This document shows, piece by piece, positions 8,671-16,908 of a stretch of DNA of 64,000 bases (position 1 is its first letter; the number at the start of each line of letters is the position of its first letter). The stretch comes from Gammaproteobacteria bacterium. GTDB taxonomy: Bacteria; Pseudomonadota; Gammaproteobacteria; Pseudomonadales; Halieaceae. Made by a program: the position numbers and the translations under genes. The stretch lies in NCBI GenBank assembly GCA_030427085.1, contig JAUHXH010000002.1:744001-808000 (forward strand), written 5' to 3'. The notes under the pieces were generated by a model. That model saw only the letters and a list, made by a program, of their open reading frames with translations, searched no databases and was not told the origin of the DNA.

Positions 8671-10323
8671 TTACTTCAGCTTGTAGGCGATCAAGTCCGG
8701 ATCGCGGTAATCCGGTTTACCCAGTTGCTGCCGTAATTGCTGCAGGCAGCGGCGCAGGTCGCGGCCTACCGCTGTACCGGACCGTCCGTGCTCGTCGCCA
8801 CGGAAGGGTTTGGTGTACACCAGCCAATCCGGGACTTCTCCACTGGCGTCCACTAAATCAGCCACGTAATAGGCGTTGCGAAACTGGAACCGTTCGTCCT
8901 GGGGCACCTCTCCCCAGCGCCGCTTTACACAGAACCCTGTTAGATATGCCGGCACTACGCGTTGCCCGGACATTTGCTCCCAGCGCACCGCGTCCCAGTT
9001 GTAGGTCTCAAAATAAAACGGCGCTACCGCGATCCGTAGAGAGTCCTGCGGTTCGGTGCCCAGTTGTTGCCAGAAGGGGGACAGGGGAATCGCCTGCTGG
9101 TAATCGCTCATCTTGTTGTGCGCAGCCCTGAAGTCGAACTGGAGGCGGGAGTGGGTCATATTGCTATTGGGCGATTGAATCAGGGTCTGCACTGGAGACA
9201 GACTCAGAAAGTAACTGAGCATACCCAGCAGTGTGATCCCTGCCAGGCTTGCGGCGAACCCAGAGTGAAGCCGGGCTCGATCTGTCAGGTCTACCGCTCC
9301 AGTGGCAGTAGCAAGCAGGAGTAGCGGTAGAGCGGGCAGAAGGTAGCGGCCGAAGGTCAGTGAGTGGTTAACCCAGGCCGGTTCCATGAAGAGCAACGTT
9401 GCGGCGGTTAAAAATAGTCCGAAAATTTGCCACCGCACAAGGCGCAGGGCCAACAGGCGCAGCAAGCCCATCAGCGAGAGTAATAGCATTACCGCAACGC
9501 AGAGGGCGGACGGGGTACCCAGCCACATGAACCAGATGCCGGTCAGGGTTTCCAGTTGGATATTGGCGGCACCCGCTTTGCCGGTCAGCGCCTCCGGATC
9601 GCCAAGCAAGGGTGGTGCGATAGCCAGCAAAGTCAACGCCCCTGAGGGCAAGGCCAGCATGATCAATTGCTGTAAACGGGTCCAGTTGTGCTGCCACAGC
9701 GCTCTACATCCCTCGTAGATAAAAGGTGCCACCACGAAGGGCCCGGTCACCGCGTGTAACCAGATACACAGGGGTGCCACCAGGCAATAGGCAAGGGGTG
9801 CGGCGGGCCGCTTCCAGCCGGTTTTCAGATAGTGCTGAAAGGCCACATGAGCACCGCCAGCCAGCAACAGGGTCAGCGCGTAGGGTCGGGCGGTGTGGGT
9901 GTAGATGATCAACATGGGTGAAGTGGCCAGTAGCGCGGCAAAGGCCACTGCCACACGCGGCCCGCATGCGCGCCACGCCCACCAGGGAAAGGCCACAAGG
10001 GTGGCAATGCCGGCCAGCAACATAGGCCAGCGCATGCCGAATTCGCTGAGGCCAAACCAGCGTGCTTCCAGCCAGTAGAGCAACGCGAGGGGGATGCTGT
10101 AATCCGCCATCCCCAGGCTTTGCAGCAAATCTGTCGGTTGTTTGCCGGAGAGTAGTTGATGGACGGCGTGCCATTCGTCGTCCAGTAGTATCTGGGGTAA
10201 ATACTGATCCAGGCGTAGCCAGATGCCTACCGCAACAACCAGCAGGAGTGCGGCCTTGGTAAACAGGGTGGCTGTTGTGCTTTCGGTGTCGCCCGGAAAG
10301 CCTGCAGTCCTTGCGCTGGACAC
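8671..10323 (-). CDS. GT39/ArnT-like integral membrane glycosyltransferase
   Basis: A 550-residue polytopic membrane protein. The frame opens with GTG at 10321-10323; an in-frame TGA nine bases upstream excludes a longer product, and AGGTGAA precedes the start. After the first membrane helix comes LLDDEWH (acidic residues 48-50), matching the position of the catalytic/metal acidic motif in the first periplasmic loop of GT39/GT83 enzymes. HTARPYAL follows, as in this superfamily. About ten further hydrophobic helices and a C-terminal soluble domain of about 170 residues follow. It probably transfers a sugar from a polyprenyl-phosphate donor, perhaps the one made by the GT2/GtrA pair. Acceptor unknown. 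Confidence 0.75.
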   Translation of the reverse strand: MSSARTAGFPGDTESTTATLFTKAALLLVVAVGIWLRLDQYLPQILLDDEWHAVHQLLSGKQPTDLLQSLGMADYSIPLALLYWLEARWFGLSEFGMRWPMLLAGIATLVAFPWWAWRACGPRVAVAFAALLATSPMLIIYTHTARPYALTLLLAGGAHVAFQHYLKTGWKRPAAPLAYCLVAPLCIWLHAVTGPFVVAPFIYEGCRALWQHNWTRLQQLIMLALPSGALTLLAIAPPLLGDPEALTGKAGAANIQLETLTGIWFMWLGTPSALCVAVMLLLSLMGLLRLLALRLVRWQIFGLFLTAATLLFMEPAWVNHSLTFGRYLLPALPLLLLATATGAVDLTDRARLHSGFAASLAGITLLGMLSYFLSLSPVQTLIQSPNSNMTHSRLQFDFRAAHNKMSDYQQAIPLSPFWQQLGTEPQDSLRIAVAPFYFETYNWDAVRWEQMSGQRVVPAYLTGFCVKRRWGEVPQDERFQFRNAYYVADLVDASGEVPDWLVYTKPFRGDEHGRSGTAVGRDLRRCLQQLRQQLGKPDYRDPDLIAYKLK

Positions 10324-10427
10324 TTCACTTCACCTGAATTTTCGTGGGTGAGCGCGAGTATAAACAAATGCCCCAGGTGAGCGTAGTTTGCCCTGACTCA
10401 CCGGCCACCTCGACAGCGTCGCCAGCA

Positions 10428-10457
10428 TTGGTGTGGGTGCGGTGATGCTGGCATAAT
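10428..10457 (+). promoter_or_regulatory. Promoter of the sulfotransferase-glycosyltransferase operon
   Basis: TTGGTG (10428-10433) lies 18 bases before CATAAT (10452-10457), and a TG dinucleotide one base before the -10 box makes it an extended -10. The predicted start near 10464 is about 20 bases ahead of the ATG at 10486. Confidence 0.5.
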
Positions 10458-10485
10458 GCCGCCCTGCGCTCAATCCGGACCCTCC

Positions 10486-11328
10486 ATGAACACCCAGTTA
10501 CTGAATTCACTGCCCAATCTTCTGTATCCGGCCGGAGACAACCACGCCGTGGCGGTGCGGGAGTTGTTCGGTGAAGGGGGTTCGCTGACCCGTCCCCTGA
10601 GTGACGGTGAGCGTAAGGAACTCGCGCAGTTAAAGTTGCTGCTGCTGGTGTTCAGCAACCGTTCCGGGTCTACGTTTCTGGCGGAATTGCTGGGACAGGC
10701 GGGCCTGATGAACAATCCCCGCGCCGAGCCCTTCAATGCTCAGGCGGTGAAGAAAAGCAGGGTTGAGCTTCAAATCCCCACTTACACAGACTATCTCCTG
10801 CACCTGGTTCGGAACTACCGTACTGATCAGGGCACCGTGGGATTCAAAGTGTCCAGCAGCCAACTCTTCGACCTTGCACGGATGGGACTGCTGGAGGGCT
10901 TTGGGGGCGTTTATCTGGTGCAATCGGCCCGCAGGGACTTGTTGGGTCAGGCCATTTCACACTTCAAGGCCCGGCAGACGGGGCGATGGATGGCGGATGC
11001 CGGTTCCCGGTCCGAGCAATCCGGTTCGCCACCCTACGATGGCGTGGATATCCTGCGTTGCCTGAATATGGCCACCCAGCGCAGGGCGCATTTCCTGTAC
11101 TTCCAGAGTATTCATCGCTTGCCTGCCGTCGACCTTTTTTACGAGGATGTGGTGGCAGATCCAGTTGCCGCGGTGGGGACAGTAGCCAAAATGATGGCTT
11201 GTGAGGCGGTCACCGACGGGATCGATGCGGGGCAGGTCAGTATTCAGCGCCAGCGTGATGCCAGCAGCGAATCCTATCGCGAGCGTTTTATAGCGGAATT
11301 CGCCCTGGGAGATATCGATGCCTCATAA
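10486..11328 (+). CDS. Stf0-like sulfotransferase
   Basis: A 280-residue protein from the ATG at 10486 (MNTQLLNSLPNLL). LLLVFSNRSGSTFLAELL carries the PAPS-binding loop RSGST at residues 59-63. EPFNAQAV and GFKVSSSQLFDL follow, then the 3'-phosphate-binding-like segment YLVQSARRDLLGQAISHFKARQTGRW. The arrangement matches the Stf0 type of bacterial sulfotransferase, known from trehalose 2-sulfotransferase of mycobacteria. The C-terminal LFYEDVVADP is also typical. The substrate here is more likely a surface sugar (inference). First gene of a three-gene operon; its stop overlaps the next start by 11 bases. Confidence 0.75.
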   Translation: MNTQLLNSLPNLLYPAGDNHAVAVRELFGEGGSLTRPLSDGERKELAQLKLLLLVFSNRSGSTFLAELLGQAGLMNNPRAEPFNAQAVKKSRVELQIPTYTDYLLHLVRNYRTDQGTVGFKVSSSQLFDLARMGLLEGFGGVYLVQSARRDLLGQAISHFKARQTGRWMADAGSRSEQSGSPPYDGVDILRCLNMATQRRAHFLYFQSIHRLPAVDLFYEDVVADPVAAVGTVAKMMACEAVTDGIDAGQVSIQRQRDASSESYRERFIAEFALGDIDAS

Positions 11329-12250
11329 GCCGGTAAGTAGCAGCCGTGGCGATGTATTGCTGCTGCAGATGGGAAAGGTCTCCAGTACTTCCATCGCGCA
11401 GGCGCTGGAACAAGAGGGCTTCAATGCCATGCAAGCGCATATTGCCTCAACAGCGCGCCTGGGTGACAAACTGGATACCATGGCCAGTCCTACGATCACC
11501 GATGATGTGGCCGCACGCGTCTATGATGATTTCCTGCGTGAACTGGAGGTCACTTACATGTTGGTACGGCGGCGCCTCGACCAGGTGGGTAAGTACCCCA
11601 AAATGCTGGTGATCTCGCCAATGCGTGACCCGCTGACCTGGTTTTGGTCCCACTTTGCAGAGTTATTCGATCACTACCGAAGCCAGATGCGTCGTTTTCA
11701 TACTATTCGCGATGACGGTACGCCGTTCAACGTGGAGCGTGTATTCCTCGAGGTGCAGGCGCTCATGTTCCGCGTGCTGGATGAAGTGGACGCACCCCTG
11801 CATCGCGCCGACAGTATGCCGGTGATCAGACGTGTGGCCGAGCAATATGACAAGAGCGATGTGATTTGCGCTGCGCTGAACCGCTTTTTGCTGCCGCTGC
11901 GCTGGTATGACGAGGACTTCCGTCCCGCCACCGGTGTGGACGTGTACCAAACACCTTTTGACCGCGAGCGCGGTTTCGGCCGCATCGATCATGGTGGTCT
12001 CTCCATACTATTGTTGAAGTACGAGCAACTTCAGGAATTGGTGCCTGTGATGGCCAATTTTACCGGCGTACCGGGGTTGACCCTGGGTCGCGCCAATACC
12101 GCCGAGCGCAAAAACCTGCCCTTCGATATTCGTCAGATGCAGGCTCGCGGCCGGGAGATGATGTCCGATACGCTGGTGGAGAGAATACACGCTTCGCCCT
12201 ATGCTCGACATTTCGGCTATGGCCGATCTGGAGCCGACATCGATGGCTGA
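11318..12250 (+). CDS. Capsular polysaccharide synthesis / sulfotransferase-like protein
   Basis: A 310-residue protein. LLLQMGKVSSTSIAQALE near the N-terminus is a sulfotransferase-like nucleotide loop. MRDPLTWFWSHFAELF and GVDVYQTPFDRERGF, followed by ILLLKYEQL, match in order the putative capsular polysaccharide synthesis family. It is a distant paralogue of the gene at 6454-7329, sharing the GKVxSTS and WF blocks. It overlaps the preceding Stf0-like gene by 11 bases and the following glycosyltransferase by 8, so the three are one operon and probably act on one glycan. Confidence 0.7.
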   Translation: MPHKPVSSSRGDVLLLQMGKVSSTSIAQALEQEGFNAMQAHIASTARLGDKLDTMASPTITDDVAARVYDDFLRELEVTYMLVRRRLDQVGKYPKMLVISPMRDPLTWFWSHFAELFDHYRSQMRRFHTIRDDGTPFNVERVFLEVQALMFRVLDEVDAPLHRADSMPVIRRVAEQYDKSDVICAALNRFLLPLRWYDEDFRPATGVDVYQTPFDRERGFGRIDHGGLSILLLKYEQLQELVPVMANFTGVPGLTLGRANTAERKNLPFDIRQMQARGREMMSDTLVERIHASPYARHFGYGRSGADIDG

Positions 12251-14486
12251 AAATATTATTCCCCTGTTTCCCGCACCAGAGCGTCTATCACTCAATCCTG
12301 AACTGGTGTTGGTGGCGCTGTCAGGTGAAGAGGGCTTACTGGAATCCACGGTAGCTCAGATCGGGCGCGCCGATGTCTCAGCACCGCAGCCCCGGCTCCT
12401 GGCAGCAGATACCACGGGGCTCAGGCAGGCTGCCAAAGAACTCGGACTGGACGCCTCATTCACGTTGCCTACAACAATGGCAATGGAGAACTACTGGCTA
12501 CAAGTGCTGGCTGGCTGCGCAGAACTCGAGCGTGAAACCATTTTCTTGCGAGCGGGCGTGAAAGTGCCCGATGCCTGGTTCAGTCGGCTCAGCGCAGCCG
12601 CACAGCGTCGACCCGAAGCACTGGGTTTGTGCCCGCTCGGGGCCGTTCATCCGATGCTGCGGGCCTTCGCGCAAAGTAACAGCGAGCCGGGGCTGGATGT
12701 TGAGGCGGTCGATCAGTGGCTCAATGACTACGCCCGTGGCCTGGAGTTTGACGTACCGCTGGTATTGGAAAGTTGCGCTTTGTGGCGACCACGCGCGTTG
12801 GAGTTTACGGCGGATGATGATGCGGCGCTATTTCGCGAAATACGTCGTGCCGGAGACTGGTTGCTGGCCTGTGACCATATCTATGTCGATGACGCAGCGT
12901 TAGGCGAGTTGGGGGCCGCGGTGGCCGGATTGGCGGAAGCTGAGCGGCGTGCGCTGGCTGAGCCTCACCCTTTGTTAACCTGGCGCCATGCCCTGAACGA
13001 ATTGGCAGCGCGAAGCGAGGCGCCGCCACGGCAAGTGCACTGCCAACCGGTGCAGCTGAATCTGGCACACGCGTGGGGCGGCGGCCTGGGCCGATGGATT
13101 GAAGATTATGTGGCGGCGGATACCCACCACACCAATCTGGTGTTGCGGCCATTGGGGGACTGGGAGGCGTTTGCCAAGACCATCGCGCTCTACCGTGGCG
13201 CCGACATGGATGTGCCCCTGCGCAGTTGGACCCTCACCACACCGATACTCGGTACCGCCATCAGTCATGGTGAGTATCGCCAGTTGCTGGCTGAAATACT
13301 GCGTGATTTCCGGGTGGAATCCCTGTTGGTCTCATCGCTTATCGGCACTTCCCTGGACGTGCTGAAGCTGGGCATTCCTACCACTTTGGTCTGTCATGAC
13401 TTTTTCCCCTATTGCCCGGCGCTGGTGGCTACTTTTGACAGTCCCTGCACGTCGTGCGACTCGGCACGCCAACGGCAGTGTCATCAGGAAAACCCGCACC
13501 ATCGATTCTTCCTGCACGATACCGATGAGCAGTGGGATCGTGTGCGAGAGGTTTATGCACAGTGCCTGTCGCAACCCAATATCAAACTTGTTGCGCCAAC
13601 GCCCTCGGTGGCCTCGCGTTACCGCGAACTGGTGGAGGGTGCCGCGGAAAAACCGTTCAACGTTATCCCCCACGGCCTGGGCCCGGGTTTGCTGCAATGT
13701 CTGGAGCCTTTGCGACAAGAGCGTTTCCCTCAGCACGAGCGGTTGAAAGTAGTGGTGCTGGGCAGCGTTGCACCGCAAAAAGGCGTGAAAATCCTGGCGG
13801 AAATCATGGAGCCCCTCACGGCCTTTGCCGATCTCTACCTGATCGGTTGTGGTGTTGAGGGTGGTCAGTTCGAGGATCGCGACCACGTGGTGGTTATCGA
13901 ACGCTACACTCGCGATGAACTGCCGATTCACCTGCGCAATGCCCAGGTCGATATTGGTCTGCTGCTGTCGGTGGTCCCGGAAACCTTCAGTTACACCCTC
14001 AGCGAGTTCTGGGCGGCGGGTATTCCGGTGGTGGCAACCCGCCTGGGCGCCTTTGCCGATCGTGTTGTGGATGATCAAAACGGCTGGTTGGCTGACACCA
14101 CTCCCCAGTCTGTGTTCGCCCTGCTGCAACATCTGGCTGCCGACCGGGAGCGAATTGCACTGGTGCGGGAGAAGCTCTGCAACAGCCCAATCGGTACAAC
14201 AGCACAAATGTGCGATGCCTATGCCGAACTCGAGGATCAGTCTTCGCCCCCGCCCCTGAAACGTCTCCTCCTCGGCCGCCGCTCCTACCGCAACGCCTAT
14301 CGTGACTACGACAACCAGCGCGCGCTGCACATCAACCACAAGGCGACATACAAGGAAATTCTGCTGGAATTCCTGCTCTATTCGCGCCAGAAGGCCGAGT
14401 TGGCCACTACCGGTGGCAAGGCCTGGCAGCGGCGCCTGCTGGTGAAGGGCCTTGATGTCTGGATTCGCCGCCTGCGCGGATCGTGA
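12243..14486 (+). CDS. Large glycosyltransferase: N-terminal GT-A-like remnant plus GT4 domain
   Basis: A 747-residue protein from the ATG at 12243, which overlaps the previous stop (ATGGCTGA); ATGs at 12201 and 12219 are less likely. Residues ~1-250 resemble a degenerate nucleotide-sugar-binding GT-A region (LVLVALSGEEGLLE and ETIFLRAGVKVPDAWF) without a clear DxD motif. Residues ~280-680 are a GT-B glycosyltransferase: an N-terminal half with HAWGGGLGRW, then the GT4 donor-binding half with VVLGSVAPQKG, LIGCGVEGG and SYTLSEFWAAGIPVVATRLG. A cluster CTSCDSARQRQC between the halves may bind metal. Probably extends a surface polysaccharide. Third gene of the sulfotransferase operon. Confidence 0.75.
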   Translation: MAENIIPLFPAPERLSLNPELVLVALSGEEGLLESTVAQIGRADVSAPQPRLLAADTTGLRQAAKELGLDASFTLPTTMAMENYWLQVLAGCAELERETIFLRAGVKVPDAWFSRLSAAAQRRPEALGLCPLGAVHPMLRAFAQSNSEPGLDVEAVDQWLNDYARGLEFDVPLVLESCALWRPRALEFTADDDAALFREIRRAGDWLLACDHIYVDDAALGELGAAVAGLAEAERRALAEPHPLLTWRHALNELAARSEAPPRQVHCQPVQLNLAHAWGGGLGRWIEDYVAADTHHTNLVLRPLGDWEAFAKTIALYRGADMDVPLRSWTLTTPILGTAISHGEYRQLLAEILRDFRVESLLVSSLIGTSLDVLKLGIPTTLVCHDFFPYCPALVATFDSPCTSCDSARQRQCHQENPHHRFFLHDTDEQWDRVREVYAQCLSQPNIKLVAPTPSVASRYRELVEGAAEKPFNVIPHGLGPGLLQCLEPLRQERFPQHERLKVVVLGSVAPQKGVKILAEIMEPLTAFADLYLIGCGVEGGQFEDRDHVVVIERYTRDELPIHLRNAQVDIGLLLSVVPETFSYTLSEFWAAGIPVVATRLGAFADRVVDDQNGWLADTTPQSVFALLQHLAADRERIALVREKLCNSPIGTTAQMCDAYAELEDQSSPPPLKRLLLGRRSYRNAYRDYDNQRALHINHKATYKEILLEFLLYSRQKAELATTGGKAWQRRLLVKGLDVWIRRLRGS

Positions 14487-14584
14487 AGTAGTCCTCCCCA
14501 CAGCGCTGTAATCCACGCTGCGGGCAAGAATCTCCAGTGCTGCTATCTTTCATGGAAGAGAGAACGCGGCAGTGGAGGCCTCTC

Positions 14585-15637
14585 ATGCAACTCTTTATGC
14601 GACTGACCCTGGTAGCGCTCCTTCTGGGCCTGGGTGCGTGCAAGGTGCGCATTATTGTGCCCGAGGGCGGTACAGTAGTGAGCGATTCCCGAACGTACAT
14701 ATTGGGCCCCGGTGAGAGAGTCACCATCGACGTGGTCGATTATTTCTTCAGCGAGACCTTCCATGCCGAGCCAGACGATGGTTTCGTGTTTCTGGGCTGG
14801 CGCAAGCGAGAGCGCAGCCTCTGTGGCGGCAAGGTGACCGCGTGCCGTATCAGCACCGTAGAATTCGCCGGCGACGGTGCGCTGGATCCTTTTCTGGAGG
14901 GGGATACGGTGTTTTTCCTGGAGCCCGTGTTTGGTCCCGATCCGGGATCTTCCGGCAGTGGCTCGGGGATGGCGTCGGCCTGCTTCAAGACGGATCAGTT
15001 TGTACCCGGAACCGTAACTCGCCTGACTTATCGCGAAACCGAGTCTGCGAGCGGGCGTTTCACCCGCTTCCGCAATACTTCGCGTACTATCGGGCGCACG
15101 ATGTTCGAGGGCAATAGCGCGCTGGAGATCGAGGCCGTCAACACCCCCCTGCGGCCTGCAGACGAGGAGTCTACGATCAACCTCTACGTTGACGTGGATG
15201 AGTCTGCCAGGGAGGTGCTTACCTATGGCAACAGGTTCACGGGCGAGGTCGAGGGCTTCGGTGAGGCAATGGTCACCAATGAAAATATCCCGCCGGTGGT
15301 GCAGTCCTTTAACCTGGGGCCTGGGGACACTTACGAGCAGACCTACGAGAGCGTTAACACGATCACTGCGGATCGCGCTGCCCTGAGTAGCCGCAGCACC
15401 TACTCACTGACCACCCGCTTCCTCGGTCTGGAGCCCGTTACGGTCATGGCCGGCACCTTCCAGACCTGCAAAATTGTACAAGACACTGAGACGCAGGGTG
15501 TATTACCCGGTTCCACAATCTCGTTCCGCCTGGTCCTCTGGATCGACCGGGCGACCGGGGTGATGGTGCGCTCCGAACAGGAAGGCATCGTCACCGAGTT
15601 GGAGGAGGGCACGCTGGGGAGCCTGGTTATTCAGTGA
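14585..15637 (+). CDS. Lipoprotein with InlB B-repeat-like domain
   Basis: A 350-residue protein beginning at the ATG at 14585 (MQLFMRLTLVALLLGLGAC). The lipobox LGAC makes it a probable lipoprotein; residue +2 is Lys. Residues ~20-70 match the InlB B-repeat/Flg_new pattern: GGTVVSD, then PGERVTIDV, FHAEPDDGFVFLGW. A linker with CGGKVTAC and SSGSGSG leads to a beta-rich C-terminal domain of about 215 residues (FVPGTVTRLTYRETES to the end) that I do not recognise. Two pairs of cysteines could form disulfides. The 3' end overlaps the convergent pirin gene by 11 bases. Function unknown; location probably the outer membrane. Confidence 0.75.
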   Translation: MQLFMRLTLVALLLGLGACKVRIIVPEGGTVVSDSRTYILGPGERVTIDVVDYFFSETFHAEPDDGFVFLGWRKRERSLCGGKVTACRISTVEFAGDGALDPFLEGDTVFFLEPVFGPDPGSSGSGSGMASACFKTDQFVPGTVTRLTYRETESASGRFTRFRNTSRTIGRTMFEGNSALEIEAVNTPLRPADEESTINLYVDVDESAREVLTYGNRFTGEVEGFGEAMVTNENIPPVVQSFNLGPGDTYEQTYESVNTITADRAALSSRSTYSLTTRFLGLEPVTVMAGTFQTCKIVQDTETQGVLPGSTISFRLVLWIDRATGVMVRSEQEGIVTELEEGTLGSLVIQ

Positions 15638-16490
15638 CGGCCGGCGCGGTGCGTACAAAACGGCCCTGCTGGTAATCCTGCAGCGCCTGTTCGATCTCCT
15701 CCGGTGTGTTCATCACGAAAGGTCCGTAGTGCGCCACCGGTTCGCGGAGCGGTTCGCCACGCAGTACGAGTAGCGCTGCACCTTCAGGGCCGGCCTGCAC
15801 CGTCCACCGATCGCCACGGCTGCTGATGAGCAGGTGTTTGGCGGTAATTTCCACGCCATCTTTCAACACGCTACCGTCGTACACATAGGCGATCAGGGAC
15901 TCGCTCTCGTGTGCCTCTATCGTGGCGCTGTTGCCAGCGTCCAGTTGTAAATCCAGAATCGACGCCTGCTCAGCTAATTCGTGGAGCGGGCCGGAAATTG
16001 GCGTGTCTGAGACCACCCAATCGCCCGCGATAGCGGTTGCGTTGAACGCTTCAGATTGCCGTTGTGCCAGTTCCGCTGCCGGGATGTCACGGTAGCGAGG
16101 TGTGGACATTTTCTGCGTCGCGGGCAGGTTGATCCAGATCTGGAAGCCGTGCAGTCCTTCGGTGTCCTGGGTTGGCATTTCCGAGTGTATGACGCCAGAC
16201 CCTGCAGACATCCACTGGGCACCGCCACCGCGAATTTCACCGCGATTACCCTGGTTGTCTTCGTGAATGATGCCGCCGCGCTTCATGTAGGTCAGGGTCT
16301 GCATGCCGCGGTGGGGGTGGGGCGGGAAACCGCCGGCAAAATCTTCGCGATACTCCGAGCGCAATTCGTCAATCATCAAAATCGGGTCCATCGCCGCATG
16401 CTGCATGCCGGTGATGCGCTGAATGGCCACGCCGTCGCCATCGCGGCTGGCATGGGCCGGGCGTACTTCCTGAATGGTTCTATTGTTCAT
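15627..16490 (-). CDS. Pirin family protein
   Basis: A 287-residue protein. The N-terminal cupin carries the pirin signature FPPHPHRGMQTLTYMKRGG and the downstream HSEMPTQD with the metal-binding His and Glu residues; DPILMIDEL precedes it. The C-terminal cupin is shorter and lacks the metal set, as in other pirins. Pirins are Fe-binding proteins; several bacterial ones have quercetinase activity or modulate enzymes. It is transcribed divergently from a small LysR-type DNA-binding protein 105 bases away, a common pairing for pirins. The start at 16490 is preceded by GAGGAGGC. Confidence 0.9.
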   Translation of the reverse strand: MNNRTIQEVRPAHASRDGDGVAIQRITGMQHAAMDPILMIDELRSEYREDFAGGFPPHPHRGMQTLTYMKRGGIIHEDNQGNRGEIRGGGAQWMSAGSGVIHSEMPTQDTEGLHGFQIWINLPATQKMSTPRYRDIPAAELAQRQSEAFNATAIAGDWVVSDTPISGPLHELAEQASILDLQLDAGNSATIEAHESESLIAYVYDGSVLKDGVEITAKHLLISSRGDRWTVQAGPEGAALLVLRGEPLREPVAHYGPFVMNTPEEIEQALQDYQQGRFVRTAPAVTE

Positions 16491-16595
16491 GTCGGGAGCC
16501 TCCTCGGTACATGTTCAATACTGTAGGCTCGTTCTCTGGTGAGAAAAACAGCATAATGTCGACCGTTTTGTTCAGGATTTTTGAAAGGAGGGCGC

Positions 16596-16898
16596 ATGCC
16601 CCGCACAACACTGGAGCAATGGCGCATGTTGCGCGCGGTGGTTGAGCACGGTGGCTTCGCCCAGGCCTCGGCCGCAATCCACAAAAGCCAGTCGACCATT
16701 AATCAGTCGGTGCGAAAGCTGCAGGGTCAGTTGGGATTGCCTCTGTTGGAAGTGGTGGGTCGCAAAGCCGAGTTGACGCCCGCGGGTGAGCAGATGTTGC
16801 GCGGCGCCGAGCAACTGCTGGCGCAAGCTGCCCGACTGGAGGAAATGGCCGAGCGCCTGCGGACCGACGTTGAAGGCAGCGATAACGCATCCGCTTGA
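16596..16898 (+). CDS. Stand-alone LysR-type winged-helix protein (no effector domain)
   Basis: A 100-residue protein from the ATG at 16596, preceded by AAAGGAGGG, an excellent ribosome-binding site; an in-frame upstream start lies before that site. Residues ~5-65 are a LysR HTH: LEQWRMLRAVVEHGGFAQAS, then the recognition region AAIHKSQSTINQSVRKLQ and LGLPLLEVVGRKAELTPAGE. The linker helix AEQLLAQAARLEEMAERL follows and the protein stops. The ~200-residue substrate-binding domain is absent, and the next gene begins on the other strand 10 bases on, so nothing is left of it nearby. It may be a constitutive or heterodimer-forming regulator of the divergent pirin gene (inference). Confidence 0.8.
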   Translation: MPRTTLEQWRMLRAVVEHGGFAQASAAIHKSQSTINQSVRKLQGQLGLPLLEVVGRKAELTPAGEQMLRGAEQLLAQAARLEEMAERLRTDVEGSDNASA

Positions 16899-16908
16899 TG
16901 GGTGATGA

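Noticed and set aside
13332-14516. 394-codon minus-strand open frame
   Set aside because: Antisense to the GT4 domain; low-complexity composition and no start signal.
16491-16595. CATAAT (16552-16557) as a promoter for the mini-LysR gene
   Set aside because: The -10 is good but the -35 positions match only 2 of 6, and no clear LysR T-N11-A operator could be singled out.
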